Shown here in pieces: positions 8,714 to 16,321 of a DNA stretch of 27,912 bases. Made by a program: the position numbers and the translations under genes. The notes beneath the pieces are model-generated. The model ran no database searches and was not told where the DNA came from. It saw only the letters and a program-made list of their open reading frames with translations. Location of the stretch: NCBI GenBank assembly GCA_041580235.1, contig JBFGEG010000044.1, forward strand, positions 1-27,912, read 5' to 3'. Within the stretch, counting starts at the first letter, position 1, and each line of letters opens with the position of its first letter. This DNA comes from JADFOJ01 sp041580235. GTDB lineage: Bacteria; Planctomycetota; Phycisphaerae; Phycisphaerales; SM1A02.

Positions 8714-10249
8714 ATGGCCACGGCGACCACACCGCGCAAGTCAATGGACGACATCGTCGCTCTCTGCAAGCGGCGCGGCTTCGTCTTCCCCGCTTCGGAG
8801 ATCTACGGGGGGATCAACGGCTTCTGGGACTACGGTCCGCTGGGAGTCGAGCTCAAGAACAACCTGCGCGACGCGTGGTGGCAGGACACGGTGCGATGCC
8901 CGCCCATCGGCCCCGACGGGGCGCCGCTGGAAATCGTGGGCCTGGATTCGTCGATCATTCAGAACCCGCGTGTCTGGGAAGCGTCGGGACATGTCGCCGG
9001 CTTCAACGATCCGATGGTGGACTGCCGGGACACAAAGTCGCGTTATCGCGCTGACCAGCTTCTCGTGTTCTCTTGCGGCGATTCCTGGTACGCCTACACC
9101 GAGGATGACGACCAGTCGTTGGCGGCGGCGCGCAAGAAGGCCCAGAAGCACGCCCGCAAGATCGGCGGCAGGCTGGACGACGATCCGCCCACGCAGCTGC
9201 TCACCACGCTGCTGGACGACGATCCCGCGACGATCTCCGCCGTCGTCGGCCCCGATACCGACCGGCCGGGCACGCTCACCGAGCCCCGACAGTTCAACCT
9301 GATGTTCGAGAGCCACGCTGGCGCCGTCAAGGACGAGTCGAGCAAGGTCTACCTTCGTCCCGAGACGGCTCAGGGCATCTTTCTCAACCACAAGAACGTC
9401 CTCGACACGATGCGAGTGAAGATCCCCTTCGGCATCGCCCAGATCGGCAAGGCCTTCCGAAACGAGGTGACGCCGCGCAACTTCATCTACCGGAGCCGCG
9501 AGTTCGAGCAGATGGAGATGGAGTGGTTCTGCCACCCGGACGAGGCCGCCGAGTGGTTCGAATACTGGCAGGGCCAGCGGCTGTCGTGGTGGAAATCAAT
9601 GGGACTGTCCGACGAGGAGCTGCGTATCCGGCCGCACGGGGCGGACGAGCTCTCCCACTACGCCCAGGGCGGGGTGGGCACCGTGGACGTGGAGTACCGC
9701 TTTCCCTTCACCGCCCCCGGCTTCGCCGAGCTGGAGGGGATCGCCCACCGGACCGATTTCGACCTCAGGGCTCACCAGGAGCACGCGGGGGTCAAGCTCC
9801 AGTACTTCGATCAGCAGCGCAACACCCGCTACCTGCCCCACGTCATCGAGCCGGCGGCGGGGCTCACCCGCGGCGTGCTGGCGGTGATCTGCGAAGCCTA
9901 CACACCGGACCCCCAACGGCCCAGCAAGCTGTTTCTCAAGTTCCATCCGCGTCTGGCCCCCATCCAGGCGGCGGTCTTCCCCCTCGTGGCGAAGGACGGC
10001 ATGCCCCAGACGGCACAGAAGCTCTACGAGCAGCTGCGGAGCCGCTTCACCTGCCAGTTCGACATCAAGCAGAACATCGGCAAGCGGTATGCCCGCATGG
10101 ACGAAGCCGGGACCCCCTTCTGCTTCACCATCGACAGTCAGACGCTCGAGGACCAGACGATCACCGTCCGGCACCGGGACGATGCCCGCCAGGAGCGGAT
10201 CGGCATCGACCAAGCAGCCGCCTTCCTGGTCGAGCAGATCGGCGCCTGA
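8714..10249 (+). CDS. glyQS: Glycyl-tRNA synthetase, homodimeric type
   Basis: This class II synthetase charges tRNA-Gly. The 511-aa protein is the single-chain alpha2 type found in archaea, eukaryotes and some bacteria, not the split alpha/beta GlyQ/GlyS type. Family marks are the FPASEIYGGINGFWDYGPLG N-terminus (about residues 25-44), YLRPETAQGIF near 213, motif 2 FRNEVTPRNF at 248-257 and a motif 3 region IEPAAGLTRGVLAVI. The anticodon-binding domain begins near residue 415 (LAPIQAAVFPLV). A charged helical insert at about 133-195 includes DDD clusters. I chose the ATG at 8714; a GTG two codons earlier (8708) is possible. It lies 48 bp downstream of pdxA. Confidence 0.95.
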   Translation: MATATTPRKSMDDIVALCKRRGFVFPASEIYGGINGFWDYGPLGVELKNNLRDAWWQDTVRCPPIGPDGAPLEIVGLDSSIIQNPRVWEASGHVAGFNDPMVDCRDTKSRYRADQLLVFSCGDSWYAYTEDDDQSLAAARKKAQKHARKIGGRLDDDPPTQLLTTLLDDDPATISAVVGPDTDRPGTLTEPRQFNLMFESHAGAVKDESSKVYLRPETAQGIFLNHKNVLDTMRVKIPFGIAQIGKAFRNEVTPRNFIYRSREFEQMEMEWFCHPDEAAEWFEYWQGQRLSWWKSMGLSDEELRIRPHGADELSHYAQGGVGTVDVEYRFPFTAPGFAELEGIAHRTDFDLRAHQEHAGVKLQYFDQQRNTRYLPHVIEPAAGLTRGVLAVICEAYTPDPQRPSKLFLKFHPRLAPIQAAVFPLVAKDGMPQTAQKLYEQLRSRFTCQFDIKQNIGKRYARMDEAGTPFCFTIDSQTLEDQTITVRHRDDARQERIGIDQAAAFLVEQIGA

Positions 10250-10423
10250 CGGCCAGCCCGTCGGACCGGCGAAGGGGGGCCTGTTGTGTGGACAACCTCA
10301 CAAGGTCGCATTGGTCGCACGCCGGGCGGCGATCCAGTAGCATGTCCGCCGCGGGCAACGCACCTGAGGCCGGGCACGGTAGCCCCGCCGGCGTTCTCGA
10401 CAAGTCACATGGAGGACACGCGC

Positions 10424-10822
10424 ATGGCCGAGTCACCAGAGTACGGCACCATCCTGGGCCCTGACTCGAAGTTCAAGGGCGACCTTTCGTTCGACTCCGC
10501 GGCGAAGGTGCTCGGACACATCGAGGGTTCGATCAAGTCCAAGGGAAAGGTGCTGATCGCCAACGGCTCCCGGTGCAAGGCGAGCGTGACGGCCAGCGAG
10601 GTGGCCATCGAGGGCTTTATCGAGGGCAACGTCGAAGCAACCGAGCGTGTCGAGATCAAGCCCAAGGGCAGAATCTCCGGCGACGTCATCGCCAGCCGGA
10701 TGACCATGGCGGACGGCGCGGCCATCGAGGGCCACGTCCGGATCGGGCTCGAAAAGGAACACAAGGCCGTCAGCGCGACCGAGCCCAAGGTGGTGGCGGC
10801 CCAACCCGTCAAGGTGAAGTAA
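10424..10822 (+). CDS. Bactofilin family protein
   Basis: The 132-aa protein is a bactofilin: a right-handed beta-helix that polymerises without nucleotide and acts in bacterial cell shape, division or polar scaffolding. The core runs from about residue 8 to 110 with the periodic G-x-I/V-x-G-x-V pattern typical of the fold (GDLSFD, GHIEGSIKSKGKVLI, GFIEGNVEATERVEIKPKGRISGDV). Short unstructured ends flank it, as usual. A GGAGG site 8 nt before the ATG at 10424 decides the start over the ATG at 10409. Its stop lies 18 bp before a second bactofilin-like gene, so they probably form a two-gene operon. Confidence 0.9.
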   Translation: MAESPEYGTILGPDSKFKGDLSFDSAAKVLGHIEGSIKSKGKVLIANGSRCKASVTASEVAIEGFIEGNVEATERVEIKPKGRISGDVIASRMTMADGAAIEGHVRIGLEKEHKAVSATEPKVVAAQPVKVK

Positions 10823-10840
10823 CCACCCCGCCCCTCCGCG

Positions 10841-11617
10841 ATGGCCAGGGCCAAAGCAGCGTCCCAACGAGACGTACGGTGCTATTTGTGCGGGCACGAG
10901 CTCACGGTGTCGGCACGCGCCATGAGCACGACGTGCCCCGGCTGTCACAAGGCCATCAAGATCGAGGACGTGCTGGTCAAGTCCTACATTCCGGTGGTCG
11001 ACTTGCAGACGTGCGGCCGCATCCGGATCACAAAGCGGGGTCGGGTCGCCGCCAAGCGGATCCAGAGCGGGGCCGGCATCACCTGTGAAGGCGCGATCGA
11101 GGGCGCGATCGAGACCGACGGCGACGTGCACATGGGCCCCAAGTCGTTCTGGAAGGGTACGACGCTCATGAGCCGCTCGCTGGAGATCGCTGCCGGCGCC
11201 AAGCTTGTGGGCGTGGTCACGGTGCCCTGGCATCGACCAGGGTCCGCGACCCCCAAGACCGCGCCCGCCGCGCCGCCCGTCGCCACCAAGTCTGCATCCA
11301 CGCGCACGGTCGCGGTGAACGCGGCGAAGGTCACGGCGACCAAGACGGCGGCCAGGAAGGTCGCCGACAGAAAGGTCGCCCGGAAGACCGTCGCGGACAA
11401 GACCACCCCAACCGCCACCAGCAAGACCGCAACGAAGGGCGCGGCCAAGAAAACGAAGAGAGCCGCGACGAAGAAGACCGCAGCGAACAAGGCGGCAGCA
11501 AAGAAGACCGCCGCAAAGAAGACCGCCGCAAAGAAGACCGCCGCAAAGAAGACCGCCGCAAAGAAGACCGCCGCAAAGAAGACGGCGGCGAAGAAGAAGA
11601 AGCAGAAGAAGAAGTGA
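10841..11617 (+). CDS. Zinc-ribbon/bactofilin-like protein with histone H1-like Lys/Ala tail
   Basis: Three regions are visible in 258 aa. Residues 14-35 hold CYLC...CPGC (C14, C17, C32, C35), a zinc-ribbon pattern. Residues 45 to about 130 are bactofilin-like, with the same strand periodicity as the upstream gene (GRIRITKRGRVAAKRI, CEGAIEGAIETDGDVHMG). Residues 131-258 form a very basic tail of Lys, Ala, Thr and Pro ending in repeats of AAKKT and KKKK. Such tails resemble eukaryotic histone H1 and bacterial H1-like proteins (HctB/AlgP type) that bind DNA or polyphosphate without sequence specificity. I infer a polymer-forming scaffold that may touch nucleoid DNA. It follows the bactofilin gene by 18 bp and has no visible Shine-Dalgarno site. 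It ends 9 bp from the convergent CPBP gene. Confidence 0.8.
   Translation: MARAKAASQRDVRCYLCGHELTVSARAMSTTCPGCHKAIKIEDVLVKSYIPVVDLQTCGRIRITKRGRVAAKRIQSGAGITCEGAIEGAIETDGDVHMGPKSFWKGTTLMSRSLEIAAGAKLVGVVTVPWHRPGSATPKTAPAAPPVATKSASTRTVAVNAAKVTATKTAARKVADRKVARKTVADKTTPTATSKTATKGAAKKTKRAATKKTAANKAAAKKTAAKKTAAKKTAAKKTAAKKTAAKKTAAKKKKQKKK
11506..11580 (+). repeat. Five perfect 15-bp tandem repeats inside the H1-like tail
   Basis: The unit GACCGCCGCAAAGAA occurs five times in a row without mismatch. Diverged copies flank it at 11491-11505 and 11581-11595. Each unit is five codons and encodes one TAAKK step, so copy-number change keeps the frame and alters tail length. Identical copies suggest recent slippage or recombination. 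Confidence 0.95.
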
Positions 11618-11626
11618 CCGCCCGGT

Positions 11627-12328
11627 TCATCCGAACACGATGAACCAGCCGATCCCGAAGACCGCAACGTCGGCGAAGACGTGGCTGACGTAGGCCGCCC
11701 AGATGTTGCGATATCTCAGGTACAGCCATGACCAGGTCGCCCCGCCGATGAAGACGCCCAGCGATCCCAGGACGGTCACCCGCCAGTCGAAGTACACATC
11801 GAGAGCGATGATGTGATGCAGGGTGAAAAACAGCCCTGAGGCGGCCACGGCCCCGTATCGAGACATGAGGGTCTCGCAGCGGGTGAAGACGAACCACCGC
11901 CAGACATACTCCTCCAGCAGCGAGTTGACGGCGATCCAGCCGGCCGCGCCCAGCAGGTATCGGGCGGGGGTTCCCAGACCGACTTCTTCCGTCTTGCTTC
12001 GCACGAACTCCACGTCGATCCACTCACGGCCGAGCCACCAGTACCCGGCCACAATGGCCGCGAAGATGACGATCCCCGTCGCACCGGCCGCAAGCATGCC
12101 ACGCGACGACGGGCGCGGAAACGCCGGGCGCCGCCCGTCCACCAGCATCAGCCAGACCACCGGCAGCAACCACACCCACACCTTGGCGGCACCGAAAACG
12201 ACCTGACCGACCGGCCCCTCCGCCGCGGCCCCGGCCATCCACGTCCCCAGGCTCGGCACCGGAATCAGAAGCAGCAGCGCCGCCAGCGCCTTGCCTCGAG
12301 GTGTCAGGTTGCTGAAGAGGGCCGCCAC
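11627..12328 (-). CDS. CPBP family intramembrane glutamic endopeptidase
   Basis: The 233-aa polytopic membrane protein carries the CPBP/CAAX protease (Abi) motifs: EEYVWR with E139, E140 and R144, FxxxH with H171/H172 (FTLHHIIAL), and H216 in AAYVSHVFAD. These residues are expected to form the catalytic glutamate/histidine site within the membrane, as in Rce1. About six hydrophobic segments are visible. Physiological substrates are unknown; bacterial members have been tied to bacteriocin immunity and protein processing, but nothing nearby supports such a role. The start is GTG at 12328; no ATG lies in frame just upstream. It may be co-transcribed from the M32 peptidase gene 94 bp upstream. 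Confidence 0.85.
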   Translation of the reverse strand: MAALFSNLTPRGKALAALLLLIPVPSLGTWMAGAAAEGPVGQVVFGAAKVWVWLLPVVWLMLVDGRRPAFPRPSSRGMLAAGATGIVIFAAIVAGYWWLGREWIDVEFVRSKTEEVGLGTPARYLLGAAGWIAVNSLLEEYVWRWFVFTRCETLMSRYGAVAASGLFFTLHHIIALDVYFDWRVTVLGSLGVFIGGATWSWLYLRYRNIWAAYVSHVFADVAVFGIGWFIVFG

Positions 12329-12422
12329 GAGTCGGTCAACATCATGACGAGATCACGCGGGAGGAGCAAGCGGGCAAGCGAACGGCGAGAGCCCCTGTTC
12401 TGCATGCGGGCGTTCACTGTCC

Positions 12423-13973
12423 TCAACACCCGTACAAAGGCCGCAGCTTGCCCTCCAGATGCCTCATCAGGGGCTCCGCGCTGAGTGGCTTGCCGGTGAC
12501 GTTAACGCACAATTCCGGCGCCGGGTATCGCCGGCCGTGCGCGTGGATCTTCGTGTTGAGCCATTGCTTGAGGCTGTCGAAGTGTCCCTGCTCAAACCGA
12601 TCGTGCAGGTCCGGCATGTCCTCGAGCGCCTGCTCGAAGAACTGGGCGGCATAGAGGTTGCCGAGCGTATAGGTCGGAAAGTAGCCGATGCTGCCGCTCG
12701 ACCAGTGAATGTCCTGCAGGCAGCCGCGCCGGTCATCAGGGACGTCGAGCCCCAGGTACTCCTTGTACTTGTCGTTCCAGACGCCGGGGATGTCCGCCGG
12801 CGCGAGATCGCCGCGGATCAGCGCCCGTTCGATCTCGAACCGGATCATGATGTGCATGTTGTACGTCGCCTCGTCCGCCTCGACGCGAATGAAGTCGGGA
12901 TTGACGATGTTCACGCTTCCGTAGACGTCTTCGAGGCTGAGACCGCTGACAGCCGAACCGAAGAAATCCGTCAGCTTCGGGTGGCACCAGTTCCAGAACG
13001 CCCGCGAGCGACCGACCTGGTTCTCCCACAGGCGGCTCTGGCTCTCGTGGATCCCCAACGAGACGGCGTCGCCCATCGGCGTGCCGATGTGCTCGGCGCC
13101 GAGCCCCTGCTCGTAGATGCCGTGCCCTGACTCGTGCATGGTCGAGCCGAGCGCATCGTTCACGTTGTTCTCGTGGAAGCGTGTCGTCATCCGCACGTCG
13201 TTGCAGTGGGTTCCGCTGCAGAACGGGTGCGTTGACCGGTCGAGCCGGCCGCGTGTGTAATCGAAGCCGATCTGCTCGGAGCAGAATCGCACGAATCGCT
13301 CCTGCTGCTCAATCGCGATCGGCAGCTCGTTGAACGCATTCGACGGGCGCGTGGGGCTGGACGTCAGATCACCGATCAGCGCCGCCAGCCGGGTCCGCAG
13401 GGGTCCGAAGACCTTCTCGACGTCGGCGGCGGTGCAGCCCGGCTCATAGTCCTCCGCCAGTGCATCCCAGGGCTCGCCGTCGGCGGGCCAGCCGAAGCAC
13501 TTGGCCTTGCTTCGGGTCAGCTCGACGACCTTCTCCAGCCACGGCCGGAACCTCGCGAAGTCCGAGTCGCGTCTCGCCTCAGCCCACTGGTGCTGGGCGA
13601 GGCTGGTCAGCTGCGCCAGCTCCTGCACCAGCTCGGTCGGCAGCTTGGTGCGACGGTCGTACTGGCGGCGCACCTCGCGGACGTTGACCGCGCTGGGGTG
13701 CAGCGGGTCGCCCACGACCTTGTCATCGGCCTCGCACGCCGCCAGCAGCTCACCGATCCGCGGACTGGTGACGAGGCGGTGGTGCATGCTGGCCAACTGG
13801 GCGAGCTGCCGGCTGCGATGCTCGAGCCCCCCGGCCGGCATCATCGTCTCCTGGTCCCATCCGAGCAGCGCTGCCGTCGACCCCAGCAGACTCGCTTCCT
13901 TCACCAGCCTGATCAGCTCGTCGTAGGCCGTGCTCGTGGACGTCTCGGTCGTGGCAGTGGTCATCCGCGGCAT
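12423..13973 (-). CDS. M32 family metallocarboxypeptidase (carboxypeptidase Taq)
   Basis: The 516-aa protein closely matches the M32 family (Taq carboxypeptidase is 511 aa), which removes C-terminal residues from peptides in the cytoplasm. The zinc site is HESGH at residues 280-284 with the later glutamate in GIHESQSRLWEN. Other M32 marks are GTHCNDVRMTTRF before the site and DIHWSSGSIGYFPTYTLGN in the C-terminal half. The N-terminus reads AYDELIRLVKEASLLGSTAALLGWDQETMMP, as in the family. I chose the ATG at 13973; the ATG at 13964 is nearly as good. Upstream codons in this frame cross the terminator at 14000-14032 and are not part of the gene. No signal peptide is seen. Confidence 0.95.
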   Translation of the reverse strand: MPRMTTATTETSTSTAYDELIRLVKEASLLGSTAALLGWDQETMMPAGGLEHRSRQLAQLASMHHRLVTSPRIGELLAACEADDKVVGDPLHPSAVNVREVRRQYDRRTKLPTELVQELAQLTSLAQHQWAEARRDSDFARFRPWLEKVVELTRSKAKCFGWPADGEPWDALAEDYEPGCTAADVEKVFGPLRTRLAALIGDLTSSPTRPSNAFNELPIAIEQQERFVRFCSEQIGFDYTRGRLDRSTHPFCSGTHCNDVRMTTRFHENNVNDALGSTMHESGHGIYEQGLGAEHIGTPMGDAVSLGIHESQSRLWENQVGRSRAFWNWCHPKLTDFFGSAVSGLSLEDVYGSVNIVNPDFIRVEADEATYNMHIMIRFEIERALIRGDLAPADIPGVWNDKYKEYLGLDVPDDRRGCLQDIHWSSGSIGYFPTYTLGNLYAAQFFEQALEDMPDLHDRFEQGHFDSLKQWLNTKIHAHGRRYPAPELCVNVTGKPLSAEPLMRHLEGKLRPLYGC

Positions 13974-13999
13974 GATAACCGCCGCCTTCGGCAGCCACG

Positions 14000-14032
14000 A
14001 AGAAAAAGCCGGGAGGCCGATGCCTCCCGGCT
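14000..14032 (-). terminator. Intrinsic terminator of the DUF1573-ankyrin lipoprotein gene
   Basis: An 11-bp perfect stem (AGCCGGGAGGC, 14007-14017, with its complement at 14022-14032) closes a 4-nt loop. Read on the minus strand it is followed by TTTTTCTTC. It lies 27 bp after the stop at 14059 and just before the M32 gene start, so it separates the two transcription units. Confidence 0.85.
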
Positions 14033-14058
14033 CGTCGGTTCGTTGCTGGTGGCGGTGG

Positions 14059-15693
14059 TCAGTCGACGCCCGGCTCGGCCGACCCGCCGGAGTCGCCCTT
14101 GCCTTCGACGAGAGGCTGGATGATCGCGACCATCTCGGCCGCGCCCTGCCCCGTCCGGTTGCGGGCGTAGTCCAGCGCGGTGAGGCCCTGCTTGTCGCGA
14201 AGGGTCGCATCGGCGCCGGCCTTGACCAGCATGTCCACCCGCGCCGAGTCTCCCCAGCGTGCCGCCCACATCAGCGCGGACTGGCCGTTGCCATCGGTTG
14301 CGTTGACGTCGGCGCCGGCGGCGAGGAGGCTCTGCATGATCTGGACGTTGCCGAAGGCGCCGGCCGAATGCAGAAGCGCCGTGCCCTGCTTGGAGTCCCT
14401 GGCCTGCACGTTGGCGCCTCTGGCGAGCAGGAGGCTGATCACGGCGGGGTTGCGCGATTGAATCGACGAGATCAGCGGCGTGCGCCCGAACTTGTCCTTG
14501 GCTTCGAGGCTGGCGCCGGTCTCGAGAAGGGCTGCGATCACCTCCGGCTGGCCGTACCGCGAGGCCAGGGTCAGCAGCGTGTCGCGCTGGGCCTGGTCCA
14601 GACCGCTGGCCAGCGCCGCGTTGATCGACTCGAGGTCGCCGTACTTGACGGCCACCTTGAGCTTCTGGGCGGGCTCCGGGTCGGTCAGCGGAGCGTCGAT
14701 GACGCCCTCGTCGGTGAGCCGCTGCCTGGCGTCGGCCAGGGGATTGTCAGCGGGTCGGGCCGTGGCGGAGGGAGCGCGGTACCGGACCAGCGCCGACACC
14801 TGATCGATCTCCGGATGATCCAGGTTGAAGACGAGCCTGCGGTTCTGACCCAGCTCCTTCCACCTGTCCCAGGAGAGGTACACCACGTGCTCGATGTCCT
14901 CTTCCGTCTCTTCGAAACCCTCGACCAGCCGCGGCGACATGCTCACGATGCGGAAGGGCTGGTTGTCCGTTGAGCGGATGGTCATGCGGCCGTCGGGCAC
15001 CTTCTCCGGATCGATCGTCTGCGGATCGACGGTCACGTACGCGACGACGTTGACGGACACCGGCAGGCTCACCGGTCGCTGGCCCTCGACCAGAAACGTC
15101 ACGGTCTTCTTGATGGTTCGGGCCCGGGAGCCGGCCGTCACCTTGATCTCGACATCCGTCGAATCGCCGGGGCCGATCTGCTCACCCTTGGGGCAGTTGG
15201 TGCTGGTGCATCCGCAACTCGTCTTGCACTGGCTGATGATGATCGGCTCGGTGCCGGTGTTCTTGAGCGTGACCGTGCCGTTGGCATACTTGCCCGTGGC
15301 GATCGAACCCAGGTCGAGCGGCGTGGGCGTGACCGTCAGCGTCGAGGCGGCGGGCTGCGTGGTGGACGCGTTGGCCGATTCAATCGTCCGCGGAGTCTTG
15401 ACGGCGTTGGGGTCCGCCTGCAGCTCGGTCGGCAGACGCCGGCCGGCCCGGTCGGAGAAGTCGGGCGTCGCCGCCCGGTCGGCAAAGTCGGGCGTCGCGG
15501 CCGGTGCCGGCTCGTCGGAGGTCTCGGCGGGCTGGACAACGGCGGCCGGCGGGACGGCCGGCGTCTCCGCGGCGGTCGTCTGGGACGCGGGCTTTGCCTC
15601 TGGAGACGGGTTGTCGTATCCGCCGCACCCGGCCACGAGGAGCCCGGCCAGCAGCGACACAACAATGACTGCGATGCGATTCACCCTGATCAC
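14059..15693 (-). CDS. Lipoprotein with DUF1573 Ig-like domain and C-terminal ankyrin repeats
   Basis: The 544-aa protein starts at GTG 15693, which has a GGGAG site 8 nt upstream; an in-frame GTG at 15708 is less likely. A lipobox LVAGC places the lipidated cysteine at residue 23, so the protein is anchored to a membrane outside the cytoplasm. A Pro/Ala-rich linker follows with two near-identical TPDFxDRA units. Residues about 118-220 form a DUF1573 (Ig/MSP-like) domain with the typical LGSIATGK..NGTVTLKNTGTEPI start and the ISQCKTSCGCT cysteine cluster (C156, C160, C162). Residues about 340-530 hold five to six ankyrin repeats (LLETGASLEAKDKFGRTPL, LLARGANVQARD, LLAAGADVNATDGNGQSAL). Lipid anchoring of ankyrin repeats suggests a protein-binding role in the cell envelope. 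The partner is unknown. Confidence 0.85.
   Translation of the reverse strand: MIRVNRIAVIVVSLLAGLLVAGCGGYDNPSPEAKPASQTTAAETPAVPPAAVVQPAETSDEPAPAATPDFADRAATPDFSDRAGRRLPTELQADPNAVKTPRTIESANASTTQPAASTLTVTPTPLDLGSIATGKYANGTVTLKNTGTEPIIISQCKTSCGCTSTNCPKGEQIGPGDSTDVEIKVTAGSRARTIKKTVTFLVEGQRPVSLPVSVNVVAYVTVDPQTIDPEKVPDGRMTIRSTDNQPFRIVSMSPRLVEGFEETEEDIEHVVYLSWDRWKELGQNRRLVFNLDHPEIDQVSALVRYRAPSATARPADNPLADARQRLTDEGVIDAPLTDPEPAQKLKVAVKYGDLESINAALASGLDQAQRDTLLTLASRYGQPEVIAALLETGASLEAKDKFGRTPLISSIQSRNPAVISLLLARGANVQARDSKQGTALLHSAGAFGNVQIMQSLLAAGADVNATDGNGQSALMWAARWGDSARVDMLVKAGADATLRDKQGLTALDYARNRTGQGAAEMVAIIQPLVEGKGDSGGSAEPGVD
15449..15502 (-). repeat. Two-copy 27-bp tandem repeat in the lipoprotein linker
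   Basis: Two adjacent 27-bp units (15449-15475 and 15476-15502) differ at three positions and encode (A)ATPDFADRA and (A)ATPDFSDRA. This in-frame duplication lies in the low-complexity linker between the lipid anchor and the DUF1573 domain. Confidence 0.85.
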
Positions 15694-15888
15694 TTTTGAA
15701 TCTCCCACCAGAGTTCAGATGGTTCTGGATCGTTTGGGTTCCCGGCCTTGGTCAAGCCGCCATGGATATGGCCCCCCCGCGGCTGGGCGCGGACCGTTGC
15801 CGGAAACCGGTCATTCTAAGTCTATGACATAGGCCGTGCGAGCGGGCCCGGCCAGAAATCCTACGGGCTCCATGCCCAAATAGTTGCC

Positions 15889-16182
15889 GTGAAAAGCACA
15901 GGAGTCACGTATCTTCTCTGGGTTCTCGGGGGCTTCGGCGTTCTGGGACTGCACCGTTTCTACCTCGGCCGGTGGGTCACGGGCCTGATCTGGTTCCTCA
16001 CCGGCGGCCTTTTCCTGGTCGGGGCCGTGATCGACGTGTTCCTGATTCCGGGCATGGTGCGGATCGAGAACCTGTCCCGACAGCTGCTGCAGCAGGCGAT
16101 CGCGATCCCCCACGGTGCCCCCTGGGCGGCGGCCGCCCCCACCGGCGCGGGCGACCGGCGTCTCGCACCACCCCCGGCGTGA
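15889..16182 (+). CDS. TM2 domain membrane protein
   Basis: The 97-aa protein starts at GTG 15889. It matches the TM2 domain: a first helix TYLLWVLGGFGVLGLHRFYLGR, a short turn with the conserved HRFYLGR, and a second helix GLIWFLTGGLFLVGAVIDVFLIPGMV with the conserved aspartate. Two transmembrane helices are predicted. The Ala/Pro-rich tail after residue 70 has no visible domain. TM2 proteins have no single established function in bacteria. The 195-bp divergent gap to the lipoprotein gene holds promoters for both genes, but I cannot assign clear -35/-10 boxes. Confidence 0.8.
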   Translation: MKSTGVTYLLWVLGGFGVLGLHRFYLGRWVTGLIWFLTGGLFLVGAVIDVFLIPGMVRIENLSRQLLQQAIAIPHGAPWAAAAPTGAGDRRLAPPPA

Positions 16183-16321
16183 GCCGCCCGACGGGTCCGG
16201 GACCGCCGATAAGCGTCAAGCCTGACCGTTGATGGAGGGCCGCCACCGAACGATCTGGGGGCACCGTCTTGTCTGGCGTGGAGGCACCGGTAGTATCCAC
16301 GGCGTCCCCCAGGAGCTTGAC

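Noticed and set aside
11491..11595. CRISPR array
   Set aside because: The 15-bp units are directly adjacent without spacers and encode the AAKKT tail, so they are a coding tandem repeat.
11627..12328. Bacteriocin immunity or phage-defence function for the CPBP (Abi) protein
   Set aside because: No bacteriocin, toxin or defence gene is adjacent; the family name alone does not support it.
13974..14210. Extension of the M32 peptidase upstream to 14210
   Set aside because: It would run through an intrinsic terminator and into the lipoprotein coding region, and the family N-terminus begins at about 13964.
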